Source: an uncultured Clostridiaceae bacterium (lineage in GTDB: Bacteria > Bacillota > Clostridia > TANB77 > CAG-508). From it: 50,095 nucleotides of DNA. The notes beneath the pieces were generated by a model. The model was not told the DNA's origin. It did not search any database and saw only the letters and a list, made by a program, of their open reading frames with translations. Positions within the stretch are counted from its first letter, which is position 1. The number at the start of each line of letters is the position of its first letter. A program made the position numbers and the translations under genes. Below, piece after piece: positions 1-7,523 of the stretch. The stretch spans positions 1-50,095 of the forward strand of contig CAMVIX010000005.1 in assembly GCA_947167695.1 (NCBI GenBank), written 5' to 3'.

Positions 1-197
1 GTTTTAGCAGCTTCGGTAGCTTTCTTAGTAGCCGTCTTCTTTGAAGCAGTTTTAGTAGCTTCGGTAGCTTTCTTAGTAGCCGTCTTCTTTGAAGTAGTTT
101 TAGCAGCTACTGCTTCTTTTTTAGTAGTTGCCTTTTTAGTGGGTGTTTTCTTCTTTTCTTCTTCGTTTTCAATAATTTCCTTTGCTTTTCGTGGCAT
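1..197 (-). CDS. Lys/Ala/Thr-rich repetitive protein, N-terminal part (runs off window)
   Basis: The reverse strand is open from an ATG at 197 to the window edge. A GGAGG Shine-Dalgarno (207-211) lies 9 nt upstream. About 65 residues are visible: MPRKAKEIIENEEEKKK, then a Lys/Thr/Ala-rich tract. A 16-residue unit (KTASKKTATKKATEAT-like) is repeated almost exactly, as a 48-nt DNA repeat. The composition resembles histone H1-like tails and the basic disordered N-terminal arms of larger clostridial proteins (for example DUF4912 proteins, which are often near GT4 glycosyltransferases). No globular domain is visible, so the function cannot be assigned. The gene is divergent from the glycosyltransferase gene. 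The DNA repeat could change copy number. Confidence 0.7.
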   Translation of the reverse strand, partial: MPRKAKEIIENEEEKKKTPTKKATTKKEAVAAKTTSKKTATKKATEATKTASKKTATKKATEAAK

Positions 198-307
198 AAG
201 TTTTTTCCTCCTTAGTGCAGTCATAAAATTATATAATAATACTATATCATAATACAAATAAATTCAAGAGAATATAAAAAAAATTTAAAAATTTTTGTAA
301 AAATATG

Positions 308-336
308 TTTACATTTGTAAAATTATGCTATACAAT
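308..336 (+). promoter_or_regulatory. Sigma-A-type promoter of the glycosyltransferase gene
   Basis: TTTACA at 308-313, a 17-bp spacer and TACAAT at 331-336, about 35 nt upstream of the start codon. The GAAGGGGG ribosome site follows at about 354-361. Confidence 0.6.
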
Positions 337-371
337 AGCAGAAGAAAAACAAAAGAAGGGGGCAATTTTAA

Positions 372-1661
372 ATGAAAATATTAATGCTTACATGGGAATA
401 TCCACCAAGAATAGTAGGCGGAATTGCTAGAGTAGTATATGATTTATCAAAACGCCTTATAAAAGATGGACACGAAGTAACTGTAGTTACATTTAAAGAA
501 GGCGATGCACCAGATTATGAGAATGACAAAGGAGTTAATGTATATAGAGTTCCAAACTTTGAAATTAATCCAAATAATTTTATAGATTGGATAATGCAAC
601 TTAATTTTAATTTAGTGGCAAAAGCTTCAGAAGTGATAAATGAAAAAGGAAAGTTTGATGTTATTCATGCACATGACTGGCTTGTAGCATATGCTGCGAA
701 GACCTTAAAACATTCTTTTGACATACCTCTTGTTGCTACAATCCATGCAACAGAAGCAGGAAGAAATGGTGGAATACATGATGAAGTACAAAGATACATA
801 AATGACACAGAATGGCTCCTAACATATGAATCTACTGAGGTTATAGTTAATAGCAATTTTATGAAAGGTGATATCCAAAGATTATTTGGACTTCCTTTTG
901 AAAAAATAAATGTAATACCTAATGGACTTAATATGACAGCATTTAGTGGAATGGAAAGAGACTATAGCTTTAGAAGAAGATATGCTGCTGACAATGAAAA
1001 AATAATATTAACAATGGGAAGAATGGTATATGAAAAAGGTGTACAGCATTTAATAGCTGCAATGCCAAAAATATTGGCTAACTATCATGACGCGAAACTT
1101 GTTGTAGTTGGAAAAGGTGGAATGATAGATGATTTAAAAGCACAAGTACACAGTCTTGGAATAGATGAAAAAGTATATTTTGCGGGATTTTTAAATTCAA
1201 GAAAAGTTCCAATTTATCAATGCGCGGATGTAGCAGTATTTCCAAGCACATATGAGCCATTTGGAATAGTAGCTTTAGAGGCAATGCTTGCAGGAGTACC
1301 GACAGTTGTATCAGATGTTGGTGGCTTAGGAGAAATAGTTGAGCATGGAGTAAACGGAATGAAAAGCTATGCAGGAAATGCAAATTCAATAGCAGACTCT
1401 GTTTTAGCTTTGTTATATAATCCTGAATTATGTGCAAATGTTACAAAAAAAGCAAGGCAATCAGTAAAAGAAAATTATAGTTGGACAAAAATTGCACAAG
1501 ATACTCATTTTATATATCAAAAAGCTATATGCCAAACAGTTGCACAAAGACAAGCAAACCAAATAGAACAAGAAAAACTACAAAAAACGAAGAGAGCAAG
1601 AAACGTAGAAACAGAAATAACAAACCTACTCGCATTCAAGAAAAAACACGCGTATGCATAA
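372..1661 (+). CDS. GT4-family glycosyltransferase (glycogen/starch synthase-like)
   Basis: A 429-aa retaining glycosyltransferase with GT-B fold. The N-terminal domain opens with MKILMLTWEYPPRIVGGIAR, matching the first strand and Gly-rich nucleotide-sugar loop of the glycogen/starch synthase-like branch. The C-terminal Glycos_transf_1 domain carries the E-x7-E motif EPFGIVALE (about residues 295-303) that binds the donor nucleotide sugar. It has no signal peptide, so it is cytoplasmic. The last ~40 residues are Lys/Arg/Gln-rich and variable. Such proteins are often annotated as glycogen synthase, but the donor and acceptor cannot be read from sequence. It has its own promoter, and the YlbF-family gene follows about 40 nt downstream. 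Confidence 0.85.
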   Translation: MKILMLTWEYPPRIVGGIARVVYDLSKRLIKDGHEVTVVTFKEGDAPDYENDKGVNVYRVPNFEINPNNFIDWIMQLNFNLVAKASEVINEKGKFDVIHAHDWLVAYAAKTLKHSFDIPLVATIHATEAGRNGGIHDEVQRYINDTEWLLTYESTEVIVNSNFMKGDIQRLFGLPFEKINVIPNGLNMTAFSGMERDYSFRRRYAADNEKIILTMGRMVYEKGVQHLIAAMPKILANYHDAKLVVVGKGGMIDDLKAQVHSLGIDEKVYFAGFLNSRKVPIYQCADVAVFPSTYEPFGIVALEAMLAGVPTVVSDVGGLGEIVEHGVNGMKSYAGNANSIADSVLALLYNPELCANVTKKARQSVKENYSWTKIAQDTHFIYQKAICQTVAQRQANQIEQEKLQKTKRARNVETEITNLLAFKKKHAYA

Positions 1662-1701
1662 CAATGTAGGGGGCATGCTATAAAAGAAAGGATTGAACAA
1701 A

Positions 1702-2043
1702 ATGCAAGTTTATGATAAAGCAAATGAACTAGCACAAGATTTAAAAAACAGCAAGGAATATCTAGAATATAAAAAAATAAAACAAGAAGTATATGCTAAA
1801 CCAGAAATGGTTGATAAAATAAAAGAATTTGATAAAATAAAATATGACGCTCAGGTATTAGCTCTACACGGAGAAAAACAGGATGAAGAAAAAATGAAAA
1901 AGCTACAAGAGCTGTACGAAATTCTTTTAAAAGAACCAAAAATTAAAGAATACTTTGATGCTGAAATGAGATTTAATGTACTTTTAGCGGATGTAAATAA
2001 AATTATTGGTGAAGCAGTAAAAGACGTGCTAGTACAAGACTAA
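1702..2043 (+). CDS. ylbF: YlbF/YmcA-family protein
   Basis: 113 aa, helical and strongly charged, starting MQVYDKANELAQDLKNS. It matches the Com_YlbF family. In Bacillus subtilis YlbF, YmcA and YaaT form an Fe-S-containing complex that controls RNase Y-dependent mRNA maturation, competence and sporulation. ATG 1702 is preferred over the in-frame TTG at 1693 because AAAGGA (1687-1692) is 9 nt from the ATG. No cysteines are visible, so cofactor binding is not obvious here. It probably forms a short operon with the next gene. Confidence 0.8.
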   Translation: MQVYDKANELAQDLKNSKEYLEYKKIKQEVYAKPEMVDKIKEFDKIKYDAQVLALHGEKQDEEKMKKLQELYEILLKEPKIKEYFDAEMRFNVLLADVNKIIGEAVKDVLVQD

Positions 2044-2062
2044 AGAAATAGGGGGCTAAAAA

Positions 2063-2311
2063 ATGGAATTTAAAAAATGTGAAAGATGTGGATGTTTCTT
2101 TATCTCAGAAGACAATGTGTGCTGTAATTGCAAAACAAAAGATAGAGCAGACACAATAAAGCTTCAAAATTTTATAGAAGAACATGGTACAAGTTGCTCA
2201 ATAGAGGAAATTTCAAGTCAAACAGGAATAACAATTAAAAATTTAAATAGATTTGAAAGCATAAACAAAATAGCAGATATAGACAAGGATAATATTAATA
2301 TAGAACTATGA
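2063..2311 (+). CDS. Small zinc-ribbon protein of the YvyF (flagellar operon protein) type
   Basis: 82 aa. The N-terminus has a four-cysteine zinc ribbon (CERC at residues 6-9, CCNC at 20-23). A helix-turn-helix-like segment follows (CSIEEISSQTGITIKNLNRF, about residues 51-70). The arrangement resembles the YvyF/TIGR03826 'flagellar operon protein' family, of uncertain role. No flagellar genes are present in the window, so any link to motility is not supported locally. The ribosome site AGGGGG is close upstream. A strong hairpin follows the gene. Confidence 0.6.
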   Translation: MEFKKCERCGCFFISEDNVCCNCKTKDRADTIKLQNFIEEHGTSCSIEEISSQTGITIKNLNRFESINKIADIDKDNINIEL

Positions 2312-2341
2312 CAAAAAACAAAGAAATCATATTTTCTTCTA

Positions 2342-2399
2342 AAAATTCAGTAAATTTAGGGACAGGTTTTTAAACCTGTCCCTAAATTTACTGAATTTT
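2342..2399. terminator. Long perfect hairpin terminator
   Basis: 28-nt perfectly complementary arms (2342-2369 and 2372-2399) with core GGGACAGGTTT / AAACCTGTCCC. It lies between the zinc-ribbon gene and the convergent tRNA gene and could end transcription from both sides. The same core recurs at 6159, 34788 and 36160. Confidence 0.75.
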
Positions 2400-2413
2400 C
2401 GCATATGTTTTTT

Positions 2414-2488
2414 TGGTGACCCCTACGGGAATCGAACCCATCACTCAGCCTTGAGAGGGCTGCGTCTTAACCGCTTGACCAAGGGGCC
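2414..2488 (-). tRNA. tRNA-Glu (anticodon CUC)
   Basis: Reverse-strand cloverleaf. Acceptor GGCCCCT pairs with AGGGGTC, the D-arm is GTCAAGCGGTTAAGAC, the anticodon stem CAGCC/GGCTG encloses the loop CTCTCAA (anticodon CTC, reads GAG), and the T-loop is TTCGATT. CCA is encoded at 2416-2414. It is the only tRNA gene in the window. Confidence 0.92.
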
Positions 2489-2558
2489 ATATTTGCTTAA
2501 CACTTACATAGTGTAACACACTTTAAGGGAAAAAGTCAATATTTTTTTAAAAAAACTA

Positions 2559-2612
2559 TTGACAAAAAACGAATGTTTGTAATAATATATATACATAATC
2601 AAACATTCGTTT
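2559..2612 (+). promoter_or_regulatory. recN promoter with a 13+13-nt perfect inverted repeat (candidate operator)
   Basis: TTGACA at 2559-2564 and TAATAT at 2583-2588 (18-bp spacer). A perfect 13-nt inverted repeat overlaps it: AAACGAATGTTTG at 2567-2579 inside the -35/-10 spacer and CAAACATTCGTTT at 2600-2612 over the start region. Arm centres are about 33 bp apart (three helical turns). recN is SOS-controlled in many Firmicutes, but these arms do not match the classical GAAC-N4-GTTC LexA box, so the regulator is unassigned. Confidence 0.65.
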
Positions 2613-2626
2613 AGGAGATGAGAGAT

Positions 2627-4249
2627 ATGATAACAAATTTGCACATAAAAAACATAGGAATAATTGATGATGTTACTATCAATTTAAATGATAATTTAAA
2701 CATACTTACAGGTGAAACTGGTGCTGGAAAAACTTTAATAATAGATTCACTTTCAACCTTAGCTGGCGCAAGATTTTCAAAAGAAATGATAAGAAGAGGA
2801 GAAGATAGTTCATTTGTAGAACTTTGCTTGTTTTTGCCAAATCATCCGGATAATATGGATGGAAACATTATAGTTTCAAGAGAAATTTGGTCAAACGGTA
2901 GAAACCTATGCAAGATAAATGGAAGAATGGTAACAGTAAATGAATTAAAAGAATTTATGGAAAATATAATAGACATACATGGCCAGCATGATAACCAAAC
3001 TTTAATGGATACATCTACTCATATTGTTTTACTTGATGCGTTTTCAGGTGGATTGTTAGAGAATAACAAAACAGAGTACCTAAAGTTGTATGAAAAATAC
3101 CAAGAAATAGAATCTAAATTAAAAGAAAACTTTGGAGACGACAAAGAAAAGCAAAGAAGATTAGATTTACTTAAATATCAAACAAAGGAAATTGAAGATG
3201 CAAAATTAAAAATAGGAGAAGACAAAGAGTTAGAATCTCAAAAAGAAAAAATTGCAAATACTCAAAAAATTGCAGAAAATTTACAAATAGCAAATAATCA
3301 AATAGACGAAGTAGCAATAGATGCAATTAGCACAGCAATAAGGTCTATGGAAAAAATTGAAAGCTTTGACGAAAGCTATACGAAATCTTTGGGAGAATTA
3401 AAAAGCGTATACTATGAATTACAAGAATGTGGAAGAACAATAGGCGAGTTTTCCGAAGATGTTTCATTTGAAGATGAAGAAATAGAGCAAATTGAAGAAA
3501 GGTTAGATTTAATTTTTTCACTTAAAAGAAAATATGGAAACACTATTGAAGAAATACTAGCATATTCAGAGGAAACAAATAAAGAAATAGAAAAAATAGA
3601 AAACTTAGAGGAATATATTTTAAAATTGAAACAAGAGAAAAGTGAGATAGAAGAAGCAATGACAGCTTTAGCTACAAAATTGCATGAAACGAGAAAAGAA
3701 AAAGCGAAAGTATTAGAAGCAAAGGTGAACGAAGAGTTAAGAGACTTAGAAATGCAAAATGCAAGTTTTGAGGTGAAAATTAATTGGGAAGAAAACAAGT
3801 TTAGGAGAGATGGCAAAGATACAGTAGAGTTTTTAATTTGCACAAATGTTGGAGAAGAAGCAAAACCTCTTACCAAAATAGCATCAGGTGGAGAAATGTC
3901 CAGAATAATGCTGGCAATAAAAACAGTTTTAGCAGATGTAGACCAGGTACCTGTACTTGTATTTGACGAAATAGATACTGGAATAAGTGGAATGGCTGCA
4001 AATGCAGTAGCAGAGAAGCTACATAGAATTGCAAAGAATCATCAAGTAATTTGTGTAACGCACCTAGCAAGTATAGCAGCAAGAGGAAACTACAATTATT
4101 TTATTGGAAAAGAAGTAAATAATAACAAAACAACAACACAAGTAAAAATGCTAAATGAAGAAGAAACAATACAAGAAATAGCAAGGATTGCAAGTGGAGT
4201 AATAACAGAAGTAACCCTAAACCATGCAAGGGAAATGAGGGGAAAATAG
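2627..4249 (+). CDS. recN: DNA repair protein RecN
   Basis: 540-aa SMC-like ATPase acting early in double-strand break repair. Walker A GETGAGKT is at residues 29-36. A central Glu/Lys-rich coiled coil spans about 150-350. The C-terminal lobe has the signature ASGGEMSRI and Walker B LVFDEIDTGISG. The length is slightly below the usual 550-575. ATG 2627 is chosen over the upstream ATG at 2618 because AGGAG (2613-2617) abuts the upstream one but is 9 nt from 2627. It has its own promoter with a dyad operator. The usual upstream argR/ahrC neighbour is absent. Confidence 0.95.
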   Translation: MITNLHIKNIGIIDDVTINLNDNLNILTGETGAGKTLIIDSLSTLAGARFSKEMIRRGEDSSFVELCLFLPNHPDNMDGNIIVSREIWSNGRNLCKINGRMVTVNELKEFMENIIDIHGQHDNQTLMDTSTHIVLLDAFSGGLLENNKTEYLKLYEKYQEIESKLKENFGDDKEKQRRLDLLKYQTKEIEDAKLKIGEDKELESQKEKIANTQKIAENLQIANNQIDEVAIDAISTAIRSMEKIESFDESYTKSLGELKSVYYELQECGRTIGEFSEDVSFEDEEIEQIEERLDLIFSLKRKYGNTIEEILAYSEETNKEIEKIENLEEYILKLKQEKSEIEEAMTALATKLHETRKEKAKVLEAKVNEELRDLEMQNASFEVKINWEENKFRRDGKDTVEFLICTNVGEEAKPLTKIASGGEMSRIMLAIKTVLADVDQVPVLVFDEIDTGISGMAANAVAEKLHRIAKNHQVICVTHLASIAARGNYNYFIGKEVNNNKTTTQVKMLNEEETIQEIARIASGVITEVTLNHAREMRGK

Positions 4250-4322
4250 GAATAGGACAAAGGGACGTTCTTTTTGCCTAGCACATTTCACAGATTATAG
4301 ACATTAGGGAGGTACAGTTTTT

Positions 4323-4441
4323 TTATTGCATAGGAAAAATCGCACCTTTTATGGAGCACAAAGTGCTCCGCTACGAATTATATTGCAAACGTTGTAGCGG
4401 AGAACAAGCAAAGCGCGTTCTCCATAAAGTGGCGAAACCAC
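4323..4441. repeat. Dispersed structured repeat, copy A of three
   Basis: About 119 nt, nearly identical to 25277-25395 and 36197-36319. It is full of short inverted repeats: GGAGCAC/GTGCTCC, CTCCGCTAC/GTAGCGGAG, GAGAAC/GTTCTC, outer ATGGAG/CTCCAT and AGTGG/CCACC. It has no credible reading frame. A partial second 5' end (TTGCATAGGAAAAATCGCA) follows at about 4450. It behaves like a non-autonomous folded repeat or ncRNA element. Confidence 0.8.
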
Positions 4442-4492
4442 CTATGTTCTTGCATAGGAAAAATCGCATTTTTGTGCAAATTTATGCAAAGC

Positions 4493-4547
4493 GTGAGACA
4501 GCGTGGACATGCCTCCGCCAAAGACGAAGACTGTCCCCATGTCTCAC
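4493..4547. terminator. Imperfect hairpin before lysS
   Basis: GTGAGACA (4493) pairs with TGTCTCAC (ending 4547), with inner GGACA/TGTCC. T-rich sequence follows. Related long hairpins occur at 32531, 47324 and 9110. The 380-nt interval between recN and lysS holds only this, repeat copy A and the lysS promoter. Confidence 0.5.
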
Positions 4548-4566
4548 TTTTCTTTGTTAAAAATGG

Positions 4567-4595
4567 TTTACAAATCTAGCTTTTTGAGGTATAAT
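4567..4595 (+). promoter_or_regulatory. lysS promoter
   Basis: TTTACA at 4567-4572, a 17-bp spacer and TATAAT at 4590-4595, 35 nt upstream of the start. No T-box leader is visible. Confidence 0.7.
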
Positions 4596-4630
4596 ACATT
4601 TTATGAAAATGAAAAAAAGGGGAAAGTATT

Positions 4631-6127
4631 ATGAATGAAAATGAAAATGTTCAAGAACAAGAAGTAGACATAAATCAATTAATGAAGGTTAGAAGAGAGA
4701 AACTAAAAGAACTTCAAGATGCAGGAAAAGATCCATTTGAAATAACAAAATATGATAGAACTCACACAAGTCAAGATGTAAAAGAAAACTATGCAGAATT
4801 AGAGGGGAAAGATGTTAAAATTGCAGGGCGTATAATGGCAAAAAGAATTATGGGAAAAGCATCATTTTGCCATATACAAGATATGCAAGGGCAAATTCAA
4901 AGCTATGTTAGTATAAATGATTTAGGGGAAGAAAACTATAAAGAATTTAAGACTTATGATATCGGAGATATTATAGGAATTGAAGGCTTTGTATTTAAAA
5001 CCAGAACAGAAGAAATTTCTGTTCATGCAAAAAAGGTAACACTTTTAGCTAAGTCATTACGTCCGCTTCCAGAAAAATTCCATGGATTAAAAGATACAGA
5101 CCTAAGATATAGACAAAGATATGTAGATATGATAGTAAACCCTGAAGTAAAAGATACTTTTATATTAAGAAGCAAAATAATAAAAGAGTTAAGAAGAATA
5201 TTAGATGAAAAAGGATACATGGAGGTCGAAACACCAATTCTAACAACTGTTGCAACAGGTGATGCTGCACGTCCATTTGTAACGCATCATAATACTCTTG
5301 ATTTAGACATGTATTTAAGAATTGCACCGGAGCTAAACTTAAAAAGAATTATAGTAGGTGGAATAGACAAGGTATATGAAATAGGCAGAAATTTTAGAAA
5401 TGAAGGAATGGATATAAAACATAATCCTGAATTTACAAACATAGAATTATATGCTGCATACGAAGACTATAATGATATGATGAATATTTCAGAAGAAATA
5501 ATTTCAACAATTGCTAAAAATGTACTTGGGACAACAAAAATAAACTATCAAGGTCAAGATATAGACTTAACTCCATCTTGGAGAAGAGTAACAATGATAG
5601 ATGCAATCAAAGAAGCAACTGGAATAGATTTTAATGAGATAAAAACAGATGAAGAAGCACGTAAACTGGCAGACGAAAAGAAAGTAGAAATAGATCCATT
5701 AAAAAATACAAGAGGGCATATAATAAATGAATTCTTTGAGGAATTTGTGGAGGAAACACTAATTCAGCCAACATTTATAATGGATTATCCAGTAGAGGTA
5801 TCTCCACTTACAAAGAGAAAGCCTACAGATAAAAGCCTAGTTGAAAGATTTGAGCTGTTTATTGGTGGACGTGAATATGGAAATGCATATTCAGAGCTAA
5901 ATGATGCGATAGACCAAAATGAAAGATTTTTAAAGCAAGCCGAAGCAAAGGCAAAAGGAGACGAAGAAGCAGGTGGCATGGATGAAGACTTTGTAAATGC
6001 ACTTGAAATTGGTCTTCCACCAACAGGTGGACTTGGACTTGGATTAGATAGACTTATAATGCTACTTACAAATAGCGCATCAATAAGGGATGTATTGTTC
6101 TTCCCAACTATGAAACCTTTGAATTAA
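4631..6127 (+). CDS. lysS: Lysyl-tRNA synthetase (class II)
   Basis: 498 aa. An N-terminal OB-fold anticodon-binding domain (about residues 60-165) precedes a class II catalytic core. Motif 2 is YEIGRNFRNEGMD...NPEF (about 249-270) and motif 3 GLGLGLDRLIMLL (about 466-478). It charges tRNA-Lys with lysine in the cytoplasm. The length is normal for bacterial LysRS. The gene is monocistronic by appearance: promoter upstream, hairpin at 6159 downstream. Confidence 0.97.
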   Translation: MNENENVQEQEVDINQLMKVRREKLKELQDAGKDPFEITKYDRTHTSQDVKENYAELEGKDVKIAGRIMAKRIMGKASFCHIQDMQGQIQSYVSINDLGEENYKEFKTYDIGDIIGIEGFVFKTRTEEISVHAKKVTLLAKSLRPLPEKFHGLKDTDLRYRQRYVDMIVNPEVKDTFILRSKIIKELRRILDEKGYMEVETPILTTVATGDAARPFVTHHNTLDLDMYLRIAPELNLKRIIVGGIDKVYEIGRNFRNEGMDIKHNPEFTNIELYAAYEDYNDMMNISEEIISTIAKNVLGTTKINYQGQDIDLTPSWRRVTMIDAIKEATGIDFNEIKTDEEARKLADEKKVEIDPLKNTRGHIINEFFEEFVEETLIQPTFIMDYPVEVSPLTKRKPTDKSLVERFELFIGGREYGNAYSELNDAIDQNERFLKQAEAKAKGDEEAGGMDEDFVNALEIGLPPTGGLGLGLDRLIMLLTNSASIRDVLFFPTMKPLN

Positions 6128-6158
6128 ACAATTAAAATAAAAGAATATGCTAGAAAAC

Positions 6159-6190
6159 ATTAGGGACAGGTTTATAAACCTGTCCCTAAT
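6159..6190. terminator. Hairpin terminator after lysS
   Basis: Perfect palindrome around GGGACAGGTTTATAAACC with flanking ATTA/TAAT. It shares its core with the hairpins at 2342 and 36160. Confidence 0.65.
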
Positions 6191-6258
6191 TGTGTGAAAT
6201 TTGTGTTAATATAAAAAATAAATATGTCGAAAAACTCAAAAAAGTCTCTAAAACATAT

Positions 6259-6286
6259 TGTAAAAAAATATATTCTATTATATAAT
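6259..6286 (+). promoter_or_regulatory. Promoter of the SPFH/zinc-ribbon gene pair
   Basis: TTGTAA at 6259-6264, 16-bp spacer, TATAAT at 6281-6286. Confidence 0.5.
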
Positions 6287-6320
6287 GTGGTCAAATATAA
6301 TATTAGAGGAGGAATCTAAC

Positions 6321-7496
6321 ATGGGATTTATTAAAGCATTTACAGGAGCGCTAGGTGGAACACTAGCAGATGAATGGAAGGAGTTTATGACTCCAGATAC
6401 AAATGTTCCAGCAACAGCAGGTATATTTAAAGCAGTAAAAAATACAACAGATGCAGGAAGAGGAGCAAATGTAAAAGGCTCTACTAACGTCATTACAAAC
6501 GGAAGCAAAATAGTTGTACCAGAAGGAACAGCTTTAATTACAATGCAAGATGGAGCAATAACAGGTTGCATCACAGAACCAGGTGGATTTATATATTCAT
6601 CAACAGATCCTAACTCTCAATCATTCTTAGCAGGAAACGGAGTGATGTCTTCACTTAAAGCATCATTCGAAAGATTTAAATTTGGTGGAATACCTGCTAC
6701 AGAGCAAACAGCAATATATGTAAACTTAAAAGAAATACCAGGCAATAGATTTGGAACACAATCTGAAATTTACTGGGATGATGCATACATGAATGCTCAA
6801 GTAGGAGCAGTTACAAGAGGTACATATACAATGAAAATTGTAGACCCAGTATTATTTGTAAAGAATTTTGTACCAGTAGAATACTTAAGACCAGAATCAG
6901 AGCCATTTGACTTTGCAGATATGGATAACGTTGCTGGAGAGCAATTGTTTAATGAAGTTGTAGGAAGCTTATCAGCAGCATTTTCTAACTACACAAACGA
7001 TCCAAGCAAAGGAAATCGTATAACAAAAATCCAAGGAGACCAAATAGGATTTGCACAAAGCTTATCTTATGCAGTTGAGGAAGGATACAGATGGAAATCT
7101 GATAGAGGACTAGAAATAGTAAAAGTTGCAATTACAGCTATAGAATATGACGAAGATTCTAAGAAACTTCTTAGCGATGTTAAGAAAGCAGATGCTTTAT
7201 CTGGTGCAAGAGGAAATTCATTTATGCAACAATCTGTTGCACGTGGATTCCAAGCAGCAGGTGAGAATGGCGGAGGAGCAGGACTTGGATTTATGGGAAT
7301 GGGAATTAATAGTGTAGGTGCTACTATGGGAGCATTCCAACAACCAGTACAGCAACAACAACCAGCTGGACCAGCAGCAGCTACCCCAGCAGAAGATCCT
7401 TATGAAAAATTAGGAAAACTAAAAAAATTATTAGATGATGGTATAATTTCACAAGAAGAATTTGATGAAGCTAAGAAAAAAGCATTAGGCTTATAA
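6321..7496 (+). CDS. ydjI: SPFH-domain protein with C-terminal SHOCT motif (YdjI-like)
   Basis: 391 aa. The start at 6321 follows an AGAGGAGG Shine-Dalgarno; an in-frame ATG at 6285 lies on the -10 box and is rejected. The body resembles the 'virion core protein/YdjI' SPFH family (about residues 40-300). A Gln/Pro/Ala linker follows. The last ~33 residues form a SHOCT domain (DPYEKLGKLKKLLDDG...ISQEEFDEAKKKAL). In B. subtilis the YdjG-YdjH-YdjI module recruits the PspA homologue YdjF to stressed membranes. The next gene looks like YdjG, supporting an envelope-stress role here. No PspA homologue is in the window. Confidence 0.8.
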   Translation: MGFIKAFTGALGGTLADEWKEFMTPDTNVPATAGIFKAVKNTTDAGRGANVKGSTNVITNGSKIVVPEGTALITMQDGAITGCITEPGGFIYSSTDPNSQSFLAGNGVMSSLKASFERFKFGGIPATEQTAIYVNLKEIPGNRFGTQSEIYWDDAYMNAQVGAVTRGTYTMKIVDPVLFVKNFVPVEYLRPESEPFDFADMDNVAGEQLFNEVVGSLSAAFSNYTNDPSKGNRITKIQGDQIGFAQSLSYAVEEGYRWKSDRGLEIVKVAITAIEYDEDSKKLLSDVKKADALSGARGNSFMQQSVARGFQAAGENGGGAGLGFMGMGINSVGATMGAFQQPVQQQQPAGPAAATPAEDPYEKLGKLKKLLDDGIISQEEFDEAKKKALGL

Positions 7497-7523
7497 TATT
7501 AAGTTTGTGAAAGGAATAAAAAT

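Noticed and set aside
4351..4560. Open frame within the folded repeat between recN and lysS
   Set aside because: It covers inverted repeats shared with two other intergenic copies, has no ribosome site and no family resemblance.
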